Shown: positions 16,491-24,466, counted from the stretch's first letter. The stretch is DNA of 35,628 nt from Candidatus Gastranaerophilales bacterium (GCA_947588745.1 CANPYW010000021.1:1-35628), one strand, 5' to 3'. Notes: generated by a model not told the origin, from the letters alone. A program made the numbers and translations.

Positions 16491-17669
16491 TTATATTTTC
16501 AGCCAATCAAGCACTCTTTGAGAAATATATTCGAATGAATTTATATCATCAAGACGTTTTGGCGTTATGTTTTTTGAATACACCAACACAGGAACCCGTT
16601 CACGAGTGTGATCCGTACCTTTTACGGTAGGGTCACAGCCATGGTCTGCAGTTATTATAAGCAAATCATCTTCCGTCATTGCCTCCGTTATTTTGGGCAA
16701 ATAAGTATCAATCTCTTCTATTGCCGAGGCATAGCCCTTATAATCGTTGCGGTGTCCGTATAGCATATCGGTATCCACAAGATTTGTAAAGATAAACTGT
16801 TTATCAAAATCTTTTACATCATACCTTTTTGTTTTAATTTCATTCAAATTCAATTCGTTTTTAATTGCTTTTAATGTTATATTTAACCCCTCGGTATTTC
16901 CGGAAGTATGTATGGAGTGCGAAATACCTCTGCCTACAAAGATATCTTCAATTTTACCTATACCAAGTACACATCCGCCGTTTTTTAAAATTTTATCGCA
17001 GGTTGAGTCTTTAAAGGGTTCAACTGAATAATCACGTCTTAAACCGCCTATTCTTTGAGGTTTTCCGTCAATTTTGCGATAAGGTCTTGCTATTACTCTT
17101 GATACGTTATATTCGTCGGTCAATATTTCTCTTGCGATTTCGCAGTATTTATACAATGTTTCAAGCGGAATAATATCAATATCGACAGCTATTTGAAATA
17201 CGCTGTCCGCACTCGTATAAACTATGGGGAACTTTGTTTTTTCGTGTTCCGAATGCAATTCTTCAATAATTTTTGTGCCCGAAGCGGGATAATTGGCAAG
17301 TATTCCTTTACAATTAGTTCTTTTGATAAACTCATCCGTTATCTCTTTGGGAAATCCTTTCGGATATACTTTAAACGGTTTTTCCAAAATTAAGCCCATC
17401 ATCTCCCAATGCCCCGTTGTGGTATCTTTTCCTTTGGATTTTTCTTTCATAATTCCGTATTGGGCAATCGGATTTTCATTCTTTTGTATACCTTTTACAT
17501 CACCTAAATTTCCCAATCCCAATTTGAAAAAATTCGGTGCATTAAGTCCGCCTGCCTCTCTTGCGACATTACACAAAGTATTACACTCTTTTACATCACC
17601 GTATTCAAAGCAATCTTCCATTGCTCCTATTCCCATTGAGTCTATAACCAATACAATTGCTCTTTTCAT
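16491..17669 (-). CDS. deoB: Phosphopentomutase
   Basis: DeoB interconverts ribose (deoxyribose) 1- and 5-phosphate in nucleoside salvage. It belongs to the alkaline phosphatase/metalloenzyme superfamily. The N-terminal metal motif is '[10 protein letters not shown]', and the C-terminal one is '[21 protein letters not shown]'; '[13 protein letters not shown]' contains the phosphorylated Thr region. A GTG start 9 nt upstream is possible, but that codon is part of the AGAGGTG ribosome binding site, so ATG 17669 is used. The protein then has 392 residues, as usual. A TATAAT box (17689-17694) lies upstream. Confidence 0.95.
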   Translation of the reverse strand: MKRAIVLVIDSMGIGAMEDCFEYGDVKECNTLCNVAREAGGLNAPNFFKLGLGNLGDVKGIQKNENPIAQYGIMKEKSKGKDTTTGHWEMMGLILEKPFKVYPKGFPKEITDEFIKRTNCKGILANYPASGTKIIEELHSEHEKTKFPIVYTSADSVFQIAVDIDIIPLETLYKYCEIAREILTDEYNVSRVIARPYRKIDGKPQRIGGLRRDYSVEPFKDSTCDKILKNGGCVLGIGKIEDIFVGRGISHSIHTSGNTEGLNITLKAIKNELNLNEIKTKRYDVKDFDKQFIFTNLVDTDMLYGHRNDYKGYASAIEEIDTYLPKITEAMTEDDLLIITADHGCDPTVKGTDHTRERVPVLVYSKNITPKRLDDINSFEYISQRVLDWLKI

Positions 17670-17688
17670 ATAATTCACCTCTTTGTTA

Positions 17689-17694
17689 ATTATA
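17689..17694 (-). promoter_or_regulatory. -10 box of deoB
   Basis: A perfect TATAAT on the minus strand lies 19 nt before the deoB ATG, which would give a very short leader. The expected -35 position (17712-17717) reads ATGCTT and is not consensus. It abuts the terminator of an upstream minus-strand transcript. Confidence 0.45.
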
Positions 17695-17715
17695 AACTAA
17701 ATTACAAATTCAAGC

Positions 17716-17742
17716 ATAAAAAAAGTTCCGCAAACGGAACTT
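17716..17742 (-). terminator. Orphan rho-independent terminator upstream of deoB
   Basis: The perfect 8-bp stem AAGTTCCG/CGGAACTT (17723-17730 and 17735-17742) has a 4-nt loop. On the minus strand it is followed by TTTTTTTATG. No annotated minus-strand gene lies upstream of it, so it implies an unrecognised transcript from 17743-18212. Confidence 0.75.
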
Positions 17743-17885
17743 CTATCTTTTTTCCCCAATCTCGCATGATTAAATCAAATCTCTTTTTATTAATAATCTA
17801 ACTAACCTTTAAAATTATATTCTCTCCCCCTCAAGGAAATCCGCCATCACTCCTTCCTCTGCCCTCGTATTCTCCTCTTGTATAA
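17716..17885 (-). ncRNA. Candidate small RNA or mini-ORF transcript
   Basis: This is a guess based on the orphan terminator and on a compositional island. Positions 17821-17880 are about 53 % GC (my count) in a region otherwise near 25 %, and are purine-rich on the minus strand. The island contains a 10-codon mini-ORF (17815-17847 minus, MADFLEGERI) with AGAGG and AAGGAG just upstream. No Rfam family is recognised; it does not look like RNase P RNA, SRP RNA or tmRNA. A relic of a dispersed repeat is an alternative. Confidence 0.3.
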
Positions 17886-18031
17886 TTATGGTAAATCGCT
17901 CGGTTTTACCCTACAACTAAATATTTTTTTACTTTTTTTTACATTCCCTTTTCGGCTAATATTCATTTATAAAAAACAGCTTTTACAATTATTAATATTC
18001 ATTTATTTATCATTTTTCCTTTTCTGCTACT

Positions 18032-18042
18032 TGACAGTGTCA
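18032..18042. repeat. Short perfect palindrome TGACAGTGTCA
   Basis: An 11-nt palindrome (TGACA-G-TGTCA) lies about 140 bp before the aroC promoter. It could be an operator for a dimeric repressor, but a single short palindrome may be chance. Confidence 0.25.
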
Positions 18043-18176
18043 TGTCCTATTATTCGGGTATTAAACGCTATTTACTATTTATATAGCAGTTTTCGGATTG
18101 TTACGGGCATGCATAAAATAAAAAATCAGACCTTGTTTTTAAAATAATTTGTGCTTTACCATAAACCTTATTTCTT

Positions 18177-18185
18177 TGATATAAT
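18177..18185 (+). promoter_or_regulatory. Extended -10 promoter of the aro operon
   Basis: TGA followed by TATAAT (18180-18185) is identical to the element before the ABC flippase at 2292-2300. No consensus -35 is visible. Transcription would begin near 18192, about 20 nt before the aroC ATG. Confidence 0.6.
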
Positions 18186-18212
18186 AAACAAAAGGGAGAT
18201 ATAATAACGTAT

Positions 18213-19391
18213 ATGATATTCAGATTTTTAACATCGGGTGAATCCCACGGGAAATGTTTAAATGCCATTATTGAAGGAGTTCCTTCGGGAGTTACCGTTG
18301 ACATCGAATTTATAAACAGTGAACTCGCCCGCCGCCAAACGGGTTACGGCAGAGGCGGAAGAATGAAAATCGAAACGGATAAAGCACAAATTTTATCCGG
18401 TGTCAGGTTTGGTAAATCCACAGGTGCTCCCATTTGTTTGGAAATAGAAAATAAAGACTGGGAAAATTGGAAAATACCGATGTCAAACACTCCCGTTGAA
18501 CAGACGGAAGAAAATACGGAATTAATAAATTCAAAAAAAATTATAAATGTACGCCCCGGACACGCCGATTTTGCCGGTGCACTTAAATACAATCACCATG
18601 ACGTAAGAAACGTTTTGGAACGCTCAAGTGCAAGAGAAACCGCTGCAAGAGTCGCCGTAGGTGCAATTGCCAAATGTATTTTAAAAGAATTTAATATGGA
18701 TTTAATTTCTTATGTTACTCAAATCGGCAATATTAAAGCGGAATGCAATGAAAATCCGTTTGATATCAAGTCGGAAATTGAAAATTCTCCCTTGAGAACA
18801 TTTGATAAATCGCTCTGTGAGAAAATGAAAGCCGAAATTGATTTGGCAAAATCAAACGGAGATACAATAGGCGGAAGTTTTAAAGTTATTATACGCAACG
18901 TTCCCGTAGGGCTGGGTTCTCACGTTCAATGGGACAGAAAGATTGACGGACTTTTAGCCGGTGCAATCATGAGTATTCAAGCGGTTAAATCGGTGGAAAT
19001 AGGATTGGGTAAAAATTCGGCATCTTTACCGGGGTCAAAAACCCACGACGAAATATTTATCAAAGACGGTAAATATTACAGAAAAACCAATAATGCAGGC
19101 GGAATTGAAGCCGGCATAACAAACGGGGAAGATATTATTATTACGGCTTCCATGAAAGCAATTCCGACTATGGTAAAACCTTTAAATTCAATTGCACTGG
19201 ATAAAAAAGAAGCCGTTCAGGCACATTTTGAACGTTCGGATACCTGTGCCGTTCCCGCTTGTGCCGTTGTAGCAGAAGCAATGGCTTCAATAATTATGGC
19301 AGATGCTTTACTCGAAAAGTTTTCACACGACAGTACGGAAGAAATGAAATCCAACTATAACGGTTATATGAATATGATTTCGGAAAGATAG
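18213..19391 (+). CDS. aroC: Chorismate synthase
   Basis: AroC makes chorismate from EPSP with reduced FMN, the last shikimate step. The N-terminus RFLTSGESHG, 'RRQTGYGRGGRMKIE', 'RPGHADFAGALKYNHHDVRNVLERSSARETAARVA' (first and third signature regions), and 'NAGGIEAGITNGEDI' are diagnostic. At 392 residues it is of normal length. The ATG is fixed by the family N-terminus. However, the only Shine-Dalgarno (AAGGGAG, 18192-18198) lies 14 nt away, longer than usual and almost at the predicted 5' end. It is first in the aroC-aroK-aroB operon. Confidence 0.96.
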   Translation: MIFRFLTSGESHGKCLNAIIEGVPSGVTVDIEFINSELARRQTGYGRGGRMKIETDKAQILSGVRFGKSTGAPICLEIENKDWENWKIPMSNTPVEQTEENTELINSKKIINVRPGHADFAGALKYNHHDVRNVLERSSARETAARVAVGAIAKCILKEFNMDLISYVTQIGNIKAECNENPFDIKSEIENSPLRTFDKSLCEKMKAEIDLAKSNGDTIGGSFKVIIRNVPVGLGSHVQWDRKIDGLLAGAIMSIQAVKSVEIGLGKNSASLPGSKTHDEIFIKDGKYYRKTNNAGGIEAGITNGEDIIITASMKAIPTMVKPLNSIALDKKEAVQAHFERSDTCAVPACAVVAEAMASIIMADALLEKFSHDSTEEMKSNYNGYMNMISER

Positions 19392-19393
19392 TT

Positions 19394-19921
19394 ATGAATA
19401 TTGCGTTAACAGGCATGATGGGGGCGGGAAAATCCGCTGTGGGAAACAGATTATCCAAAATCTTAACAAATTATACTTTTATTGATACGGATGAAGAAAT
19501 AGTTAAATCCGAAAACAAGTCAATTAATGAAATATTCAGCCGATTTGGCGAAGAATATTTCAGAAAAACAGAAACAAAAATTCTTAAAAATATATTAAAT
19601 TCAAATAATCAAATTATATCAACAGGCGGCGGAATTGTAATATCGGAAGAAAACATCAGGGAGTTAAGGCAAAAATCCTATGTAATTTATCTTAAAGCGG
19701 ATTTCAAAACTCTTTTTGAACGGGTAAAAAACAATAAAGAACGTCCGCTTTTAAATGTCGATAACATGGAAGAAAAAATCAATTTGCTGCTTTGCGAGCG
19801 GGAATTAAAATATCAAAAATGTGCAAATAAAATAATTAACACGAAAAACAAGACAATTGATGAAATATCATTGGAAATTGCGAAAATTGCGGGAATTACG
19901 GATGATTACGACGGAAGTTAA
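19394..19921 (+). CDS. aroK: Shikimate kinase
   Basis: AroK phosphorylates shikimate at the 3-hydroxyl using ATP. The 175-residue protein starts with the P-loop GMMGAGKSAVG, then shows the shikimate-binding 'FIDTDEEI', 'FRKTETKIL' and 'STGGGI', and the lid 'NNKERPLL'. It starts 2 nt after the aroC stop and its last 20 bp overlap aroB, so translation of the three is coupled. Confidence 0.95.
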   Translation: MNIALTGMMGAGKSAVGNRLSKILTNYTFIDTDEEIVKSENKSINEIFSRFGEEYFRKTETKILKNILNSNNQIISTGGGIVISEENIRELRQKSYVIYLKADFKTLFERVKNNKERPLLNVDNMEEKINLLLCERELKYQKCANKIINTKNKTIDEISLEIAKIAGITDDYDGS

Positions 19922-20987
19922 AATAAAAGAAAAAAAAGCAAGCTCATACCCTATTATTATAGGCGAAGGGGTTTTAAATAACGCTTATGATTATATAAAA
20001 CAATATACAAAAGCAAACAGATATCTGCTTGTTACAAATACCACCGTATTTAAGCTGTATGGAGATAAGCTGAAATCGGATAATACGGAATTTATAATCC
20101 TGCCTGACGGTGAAAAATATAAGAATATGGAAACTCTGCTTAAAATTACGGATAAAGCACTTCAAATACAGCTTGAACGAAAAGATGCCGTAATTGCACT
20201 CGGAGGAGGCGTAATCGGTGATATGGCAGGTTTTGCTGCCTCAATATATCAAAGAGGGATTGATTTTATTCAAATTCCGACAACTCTTTTGGCACAGGTC
20301 GATTCATCCGTAGGAGGTAAAGTGGCTGTAAACTGCACTTTCGGCAAAAACATGCTTGGGGCATTCCATCAGCCAAAATTGGTATTAGCCGACACAAATA
20401 CACTTGATACGCTTGATTTAAGACAGTTTAAAACCGGATTAAGCGAAGTTTTAAAATATGCCTTTATCGAAAAAACATGTGCTCCAGACAAAGATTATCA
20501 TTTATTTGAGTTTTTACAAAAAAATCGTAATGAAATATTTAATAAAGACCGCAACACGCTTGAAAAATTAATTAAAATCTGCTGCGAACTGAAAAGCAGT
20601 GTGGTAAATAAAGATGAAACCGAAAAAGGCATTAGAGCAATACTTAATTTCGGGCATACTTATGCTCATGCCATTGAAAAAATAACAAATTACGAAAAAT
20701 ATACGCATGGTGAAGCCGTTTCAATAGGGATGAAATTTATTTTTGACCTTGCACTCGGTCTGAACAAAATTTCAAAAGATTATTACAATGAAGCAATAAA
20801 ACTTTTAAACGATTATGAACTTATTACAACGCTTGATTTTAAGCCGAATAAAGAAGAATTTTATGAAACAATGAAATCGGATAAAAAAGTTAAAGATAAA
20901 AATATGGTATTTATTATGCCAAAAAGTAAAAAAGAAGCGGAAATTTTAAATAATTGTGATAAAAATCATGTTCTGCGTGGAATTTAA
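19902..20987 (+). CDS. aroB: 3-dehydroquinate synthase
   Basis: AroB cyclises DAHP to 3-dehydroquinate, using NAD+ and Zn2+ (or Co2+). It shows 'DGEKYKNMETL', the glycine-rich NAD site 'ALGGGVIGDMAGFAAS', 'PTTLLAQVDSSVGGKVAVN' and the metal-ligand segments 'NFGHTYAHAIE' and 'THGEAVSIGM'. An earlier ATG (19857) would overlap aroK deeply. ATG 19902 gives the usual N-terminus and 361 residues, overlapping aroK by 20 bp with GGGA upstream. It is the last gene of the operon; 34 bp separate it from surE, which has its own strong ribosome binding site. Confidence 0.95.
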   Translation: MITTEVKIKEKKASSYPIIIGEGVLNNAYDYIKQYTKANRYLLVTNTTVFKLYGDKLKSDNTEFIILPDGEKYKNMETLLKITDKALQIQLERKDAVIALGGGVIGDMAGFAASIYQRGIDFIQIPTTLLAQVDSSVGGKVAVNCTFGKNMLGAFHQPKLVLADTNTLDTLDLRQFKTGLSEVLKYAFIEKTCAPDKDYHLFEFLQKNRNEIFNKDRNTLEKLIKICCELKSSVVNKDETEKGIRAILNFGHTYAHAIEKITNYEKYTHGEAVSIGMKFIFDLALGLNKISKDYYNEAIKLLNDYELITTLDFKPNKEEFYETMKSDKKVKDKNMVFIMPKSKKEAEILNNCDKNHVLRGI

Positions 20988-21021
20988 TTAATATAACATC
21001 GGCATATCAAAGGAGTTATTT

Positions 21022-21813
21022 ATGAAAATTTTACTTTCTAATGATGACGGCATAATGGCAGAAGGCATTAAAGCACTTGCCGAAGAATTAAGTAAAGAAC
21101 ACGATATTTATATTATAGCTCCCGACAGAGAACGAAGTGCGGCGGGGCATTCTTTAACGCTTCATACACCCATAAGAGTTGAAGAATTGGAACAAAAATT
21201 CGGAGCAAAAAAGATATGGGTTACAAGCGGAACACCAGGGGACTGCGTTAAAATAGGAATTAATGCAATATTAAACTATGACGAAAAACCCGATTTAATA
21301 ATATCAGGTATAAATCACGGGCCGAATTTAGGCTCCGATATATTATACTCCGGTACGGTGAGCTGTGCCATGGAAGGTGCAATGATGGGCTACCCGAGCA
21401 TTGCCGTTTCACTTGCAAGCATGTCGTCAGAGCCTGAATTATTTAAAAATGTTGCACGTTTTATGGCAAAATTTGTCCATAAGGTAAAAGAATATAATTT
21501 TCCCCCAAAAACAATATTAAACGTCAATGTACCCGGATTAATGCCCGAAGATTTATCGGGAATTGCAATTACAAGACTCGGCGGAAAAATGTTCACCGAT
21601 GAATACGATAAACGTACAGACCCGAGAGGTAAAGTATATTATTGGATGGCAGGCGAACTTATCAGGCAATGCGAAAATGATGATTCCGATATTAATGCAT
21701 TAAGGTGGAATAAAGTTTCCGTTACCCCCATTACTTTTGAAATGACTCTTGATAAAGTCATGCCCGAACTTGAAAATGTTTTTTGCAAAGATGAGATATG
21801 CAAATGGATTTAA
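21022..21813 (+). CDS. surE: 5'/3'-nucleotidase SurE
   Basis: SurE is a divalent-metal survival-protein phosphatase that dephosphorylates nucleoside monophosphates. The N-terminal 'ILLSNDDGIMAEGI' holds the metal-binding Asp pair. It is followed by 'APDRERSAAGHSLTL', 'TPGDCVKIGINAIL' and 'SGINHGPNLGSDILYSGTVS' with the metal-binding Ser and Asn. The length of 263 residues is normal. AAAGGAG lies 7 nt before the ATG. It may be co-transcribed with the aro genes, since no terminator is seen in the 34-bp gap. Confidence 0.95.
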   Translation: MKILLSNDDGIMAEGIKALAEELSKEHDIYIIAPDRERSAAGHSLTLHTPIRVEELEQKFGAKKIWVTSGTPGDCVKIGINAILNYDEKPDLIISGINHGPNLGSDILYSGTVSCAMEGAMMGYPSIAVSLASMSSEPELFKNVARFMAKFVHKVKEYNFPPKTILNVNVPGLMPEDLSGIAITRLGGKMFTDEYDKRTDPRGKVYYWMAGELIRQCENDDSDINALRWNKVSVTPITFEMTLDKVMPELENVFCKDEICKWI

Positions 21814-21833
21814 AAAGTAGAAATATTATTTAA

Positions 21834-21874
21834 TAAAAAAATAACAGACAGTTTTTAAAGATAAACTGTCTGTT
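21834..21874 (-). terminator. Terminator of the radical SAM gene (convergent with surE)
   Basis: A perfect 12-bp stem, AACAGACAGTTT (21843-21854) with AAACTGTCTGTT (21863-21874), has an 8-nt loop. On the minus strand it is followed by ATTTTTTTATT. It starts 10 nt after the radical SAM stop. For surE transcripts on the plus strand the downstream side is A-rich, so termination there would be weaker. Confidence 0.85.
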
Positions 21875-21884
21875 AAAAGAAAAA

Positions 21885-23291
21885 TTATTTTAATGCTTTT
21901 TTTGCTTCATTTTCAAGATTTACTTTATAAATAATTTTTGCCCGTTCGCATAAATATTCTGATTTACCAAAATTTTCACCGGCAAATCCTGGACAGCTAA
22001 AGCAGTATTCGCAATATTTTTCTTTATAGCAATCTTTCATATCTTTAAGTTTTAATTTTCTATAATTTGTTAATTCCTGACAATCACATGTACGCTCATG
22101 CCAAATATCCATTATAGAATTAGTTTTCAAATTACCAAGCTTTTTTTCATAAAAATGGCATATTACCACATCAAGATTAGGATTTACGGTAATTTTGCTT
22201 TGCCCCGCAATACAAATAGGATTTTCAAACACAGCTTTATCTGATAAATCAAACTGTTTGGGGAAATTATTACCTGTTATTTCAGTATAACTTCTATATA
22301 TTTTTTCTAACTGTTCACTCTTAACAGCAACATGAGAATTATTATTCTCCGGATTATTATAAAACTTATCATCAAACAAGAAAAAGTTTACATTATTTTC
22401 TCTTATCCATTTTTCAAGCTGAGAAAATTCATTACAATTATATTGCGTTATAAAATGTTTAATTTCCGTATGGATTTTTAGAGCTGACAATTTTTGGATT
22501 ACAGATAAAGTTTTATGTAAAGAACCTTTCATACCTGTTATCTTATCATGTATTTCCGGATTCAAACTGAATACGGTAAAACTGACTTTTTCCGGATACA
22601 AATTTACCACTTCATTAAATAATTCTTCATTATCATATAAATTTATTCCGTTTGTAAGTATAATAAGATTTATCCGTTTTTCTCTGACATATTTTGCTAT
22701 TTTTAGAAAATCTTTAGCAGTAGTGCATTCTCCACCTGTTAAGGAAACGGAAAATAAACCGTTATCATAAGCTTCATCAATAACAGGTTTTATATCTTCA
22801 AATGATATTTCATAATCCATCATATTTTTATGGTTATAGCAGTGCAGACAGTTTTGATTACATTTATATGTTAAAGCCAAATTCAAATTTGAAAGCACCT
22901 TGTGCTGTTCCTGCCAGGTCTGCATTTTTCTTTCTATAGTACCATTTATGCAGTTTACTTCATCATCATTAACGGCACAACCTTTATTTGTAATTTCTTT
23001 TAAGGACATTTTTTGATTCATTTTATCCGTTATTAATAATTCTTCTTGTAATTCAGATAAGAAATTATCTAAATCCGCTTGAGACTCTCCGTTTTTATTT
23101 GCAAATTCAAGAATTTTATCATAAGTTTCATTATTTATTATCATTTTCCAAATTAAAGCGGAAATATCTTTCAGCAAATAATATCTTGTATTAAGTTCAT
23201 TTCTAATAAATGCCGTGAGTTCACCATCCATATCATATATGTTGGTAGCACACCATTTTGCTATTTCATAATTTTTTTCTTTTAAATTCAT
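21885..23291 (-). CDS. Radical SAM/SPASM peptide-modifying enzyme with N-terminal PqqD-like (RRE) domain
   Basis: Counting from ATG 23291, residues about 18-90 look like a PqqD-type RiPP recognition element: short strands, then 'YYLLKDISALIWKMI' and a helical 'LDNFLSELQEELLI'. The radical SAM core carries CNQNCLHC (Cys144, Cys148, Cys151) for the catalytic 4Fe-4S cluster and the SAM motif TGGE. A C-terminal SPASM domain supplies ligands for auxiliary clusters: a Cys in 'ICIAGQ', one in 'VVICHF', then CDC and 'CEYCFSCPGF' and a final Cys. Such enzymes install thioether, C-C or epimer modifications on ribosomal peptides. The 52-residue Cys-rich peptide gene lies immediately upstream, its presumed substrate. 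A GTG at 23297 is inside the AAGGAG ribosome binding site, so ATG 23291 is used. A terminator follows. Confidence 0.88.
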   Translation of the reverse strand: MNLKEKNYEIAKWCATNIYDMDGELTAFIRNELNTRYYLLKDISALIWKMIINNETYDKILEFANKNGESQADLDNFLSELQEELLITDKMNQKMSLKEITNKGCAVNDDEVNCINGTIERKMQTWQEQHKVLSNLNLALTYKCNQNCLHCYNHKNMMDYEISFEDIKPVIDEAYDNGLFSVSLTGGECTTAKDFLKIAKYVREKRINLIILTNGINLYDNEELFNEVVNLYPEKVSFTVFSLNPEIHDKITGMKGSLHKTLSVIQKLSALKIHTEIKHFITQYNCNEFSQLEKWIRENNVNFFLFDDKFYNNPENNNSHVAVKSEQLEKIYRSYTEITGNNFPKQFDLSDKAVFENPICIAGQSKITVNPNLDVVICHFYEKKLGNLKTNSIMDIWHERTCDCQELTNYRKLKLKDMKDCYKEKYCEYCFSCPGFAGENFGKSEYLCERAKIIYKVNLENEAKKALK

Positions 23292-23302
23292 ATACACTCC
23301 TT

Positions 23303-23347
23303 ATATAATACGTAATGTTTCTTAATAACAAACATTACGTATTATAT
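23303..23347 (-). promoter_or_regulatory. Perfect 18-bp intercistronic hairpin before the radical SAM gene
   Basis: Arms 23303-23320 and 23330-23347 are perfectly complementary around a 9-nt loop. On the minus strand the stem base is followed at once by AAGGAG, the ribosome binding site of the radical SAM gene. There is no T-tract, so it is not a standard terminator. It could protect the precursor mRNA, lower expression of the enzyme relative to the peptide, or limit ribosome access. Confidence 0.7.
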
Positions 23348-23361
23348 GAATATTAAGTTTA

Positions 23362-23520
23362 TTATTGTGAAGCACCTCCGCAGCAACATGATCCACCCAT
23401 ACCATATTTTGAACAGCCACCGGCATATGTAGATACTCCGCCTTGGATGACTAGACGTGAAGCTTGATTTGATTTTAAATAAATTTTTAACTTACTGTTA
23501 ACATTTTTTTGTTGATTCAT
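23362..23520 (-). CDS. Putative RiPP precursor peptide, 52 aa, Gly/Cys-rich core
   Basis: ATG 23520 follows AAAGGA at 7-nt spacing, and TAA is at 23364-23362. The N-terminal ~28 residues are hydrophilic and helical-looking (MNQQKNVNSKLKIYLKSNQA, then SRLVIQGG), as expected of a leader. The C-terminal half (residues about 29-52) is Gly-rich and holds all four cysteines: Cys36 and a Cys45-Cys46-Cys47 triplet, in 'GGCSKYGMGGSCCCGGASQ'. The gene starts 13 nt after the ATP-grasp gene and precedes the RRE-radical SAM enzyme, which strongly suggests a modified peptide such as a sactipeptide or ranthipeptide. No known precursor family is recognised. A small metal-binding peptide is the alternative. 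Confidence 0.8.
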   Translation of the reverse strand: MNQQKNVNSKLKIYLKSNQASRLVIQGGVSTYAGGCSKYGMGGSCCCGGASQ

Positions 23521-23533
23521 TTTAATATCCTTT

Positions 23534-24451
23534 CTATTTAAGCTTTAGTTTATTACCGTAATATAAATCTTGATTTTCACCATAAAACGTTAGAAATCCC
23601 GAATATGGAGTAAATGTCATTTCACTTAAATATAGATTATTATATTTATTTATAGCAAAATCACACCTGACAAATTTAAAATTTGCCGAAAGTTTTTTTG
23701 AATATTCAAGCATTTCTGAGAGCCTATCCGGTTTTTTCATTACCAATGACCTGTAATTCCAATAAAAGGATAACCCAAAATCTAACGAATTCCAATCCGT
23801 ATCAAATGTATACTCTTCAAAAAATATTCCTTTGTTAACATGCAGATTATGTAGTCCGGCAATTATAAACTCCGGTATTCCGTTAAAACAATAGATTTGA
23901 TATATTTCCGTATCAAATCTGTCACCGTAATATTCTTCCGCAAAGACTTTCGGTACAATATTTTTATAATGAAGTTCATAATAACTCCAATATGCATAAT
24001 TAATTTTTAATGCTTGTCTAAAATAATCTTTATATTCGTTTAATTTTGGTAAAGTTATATTATTTTTATCCTCAACTAATATATTGGTACACCACGAATG
24101 ATTAGTTTTAATAACAAATGTATCGGGTAAATCAGAAAAATCTATATCATCAGCGGAATCAAATATTTTATACAGCTTTGCTGTTTTTAATTCCGGTATT
24201 CTTTCTTCTACATAAGATTTTAATAAAATTTTATCGGCTAATTTCGTCTTTTCCGGATTTGAATCGTATAATTTCAACCATTGCAATTTTTCCGATAATT
24301 TGTTCATACGTGAAAAATTCCAATTCAAATTTAGTTTATATACCTTTTTATATTTATATGACAAAACATATTTATAAAACCATAAAGGGCAAAGTTCGAA
24401 GAACTTATATCTTAGAAGATATTTTTTATCACTGTAGCTGCATTGAAGCAT
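23534..24451 (-). CDS. TupA-like ATP-grasp protein
   Basis: The 305-residue protein matches the ATPgrasp_TupA family (teichuronopeptide synthesis TupA-like). It has the N-terminal 'MNKLSEKLQWLKLYDSNPEKTKLADK', the ATP-binding 'LPDTFVIKTNHSW', 'PKVFAEEYYGD', 'YQIYCFNGIPEFI', and the Mg/ATP carboxylate region 'FVRCDFAINKYNNLYLSEMTFTPYSGF' with its Asp and Glu. Members ligate carboxylates to amines and are usually found in surface-glycan clusters. Here the gene directly precedes the Cys-rich peptide, whose ribosome binding site starts at its stop codon, so the two are co-transcribed. It may add an amino acid or other group to the peptide, or may be an unrelated glycan enzyme sharing the operon. 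GGAAAG precedes the ATG. Confidence 0.85.
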   Translation of the reverse strand: MLQCSYSDKKYLLRYKFFELCPLWFYKYVLSYKYKKVYKLNLNWNFSRMNKLSEKLQWLKLYDSNPEKTKLADKILLKSYVEERIPELKTAKLYKIFDSADDIDFSDLPDTFVIKTNHSWCTNILVEDKNNITLPKLNEYKDYFRQALKINYAYWSYYELHYKNIVPKVFAEEYYGDRFDTEIYQIYCFNGIPEFIIAGLHNLHVNKGIFFEEYTFDTDWNSLDFGLSFYWNYRSLVMKKPDRLSEMLEYSKKLSANFKFVRCDFAINKYNNLYLSEMTFTPYSGFLTFYGENQDLYYGNKLKLK

Positions 24452-24466
24452 GAATTATCTTTCCAC

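Larger units (their letters stand above)
17670..18212. other. Intergenic region between deoB and aroC
   Basis: This gap holds the deoB -10 box, the orphan minus-strand terminator with the GC-rich island, a small inverted repeat GGTAAA...TTTACC near 17890-17910, the palindrome TGACAGTGTCA at 18032-18042, and the aroC promoter at 18177-18185. A T-rich open frame on the plus strand (17878-18147) lacks a ribosome binding site and looks spurious. Confidence 0.6.

Noticed and set aside
18031-18059. Promoter starting at TTGACA 18031
   Set aside because: No -10-like hexamer is found 16-18 nt downstream; TATTAT is only 11 nt away.
17878-18147. 89-codon plus-strand open frame between deoB and aroC
   Set aside because: It starts with TTG, has no ribosome binding site, and its hydrophobic, Phe/Leu/Ile-rich translation simply reflects T-rich DNA.
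23303-23347. Interpretation of the intercistronic hairpin as a rho-independent terminator
   Set aside because: No T-tract follows on the minus strand; the stem runs straight into AAGGAG of the next gene.
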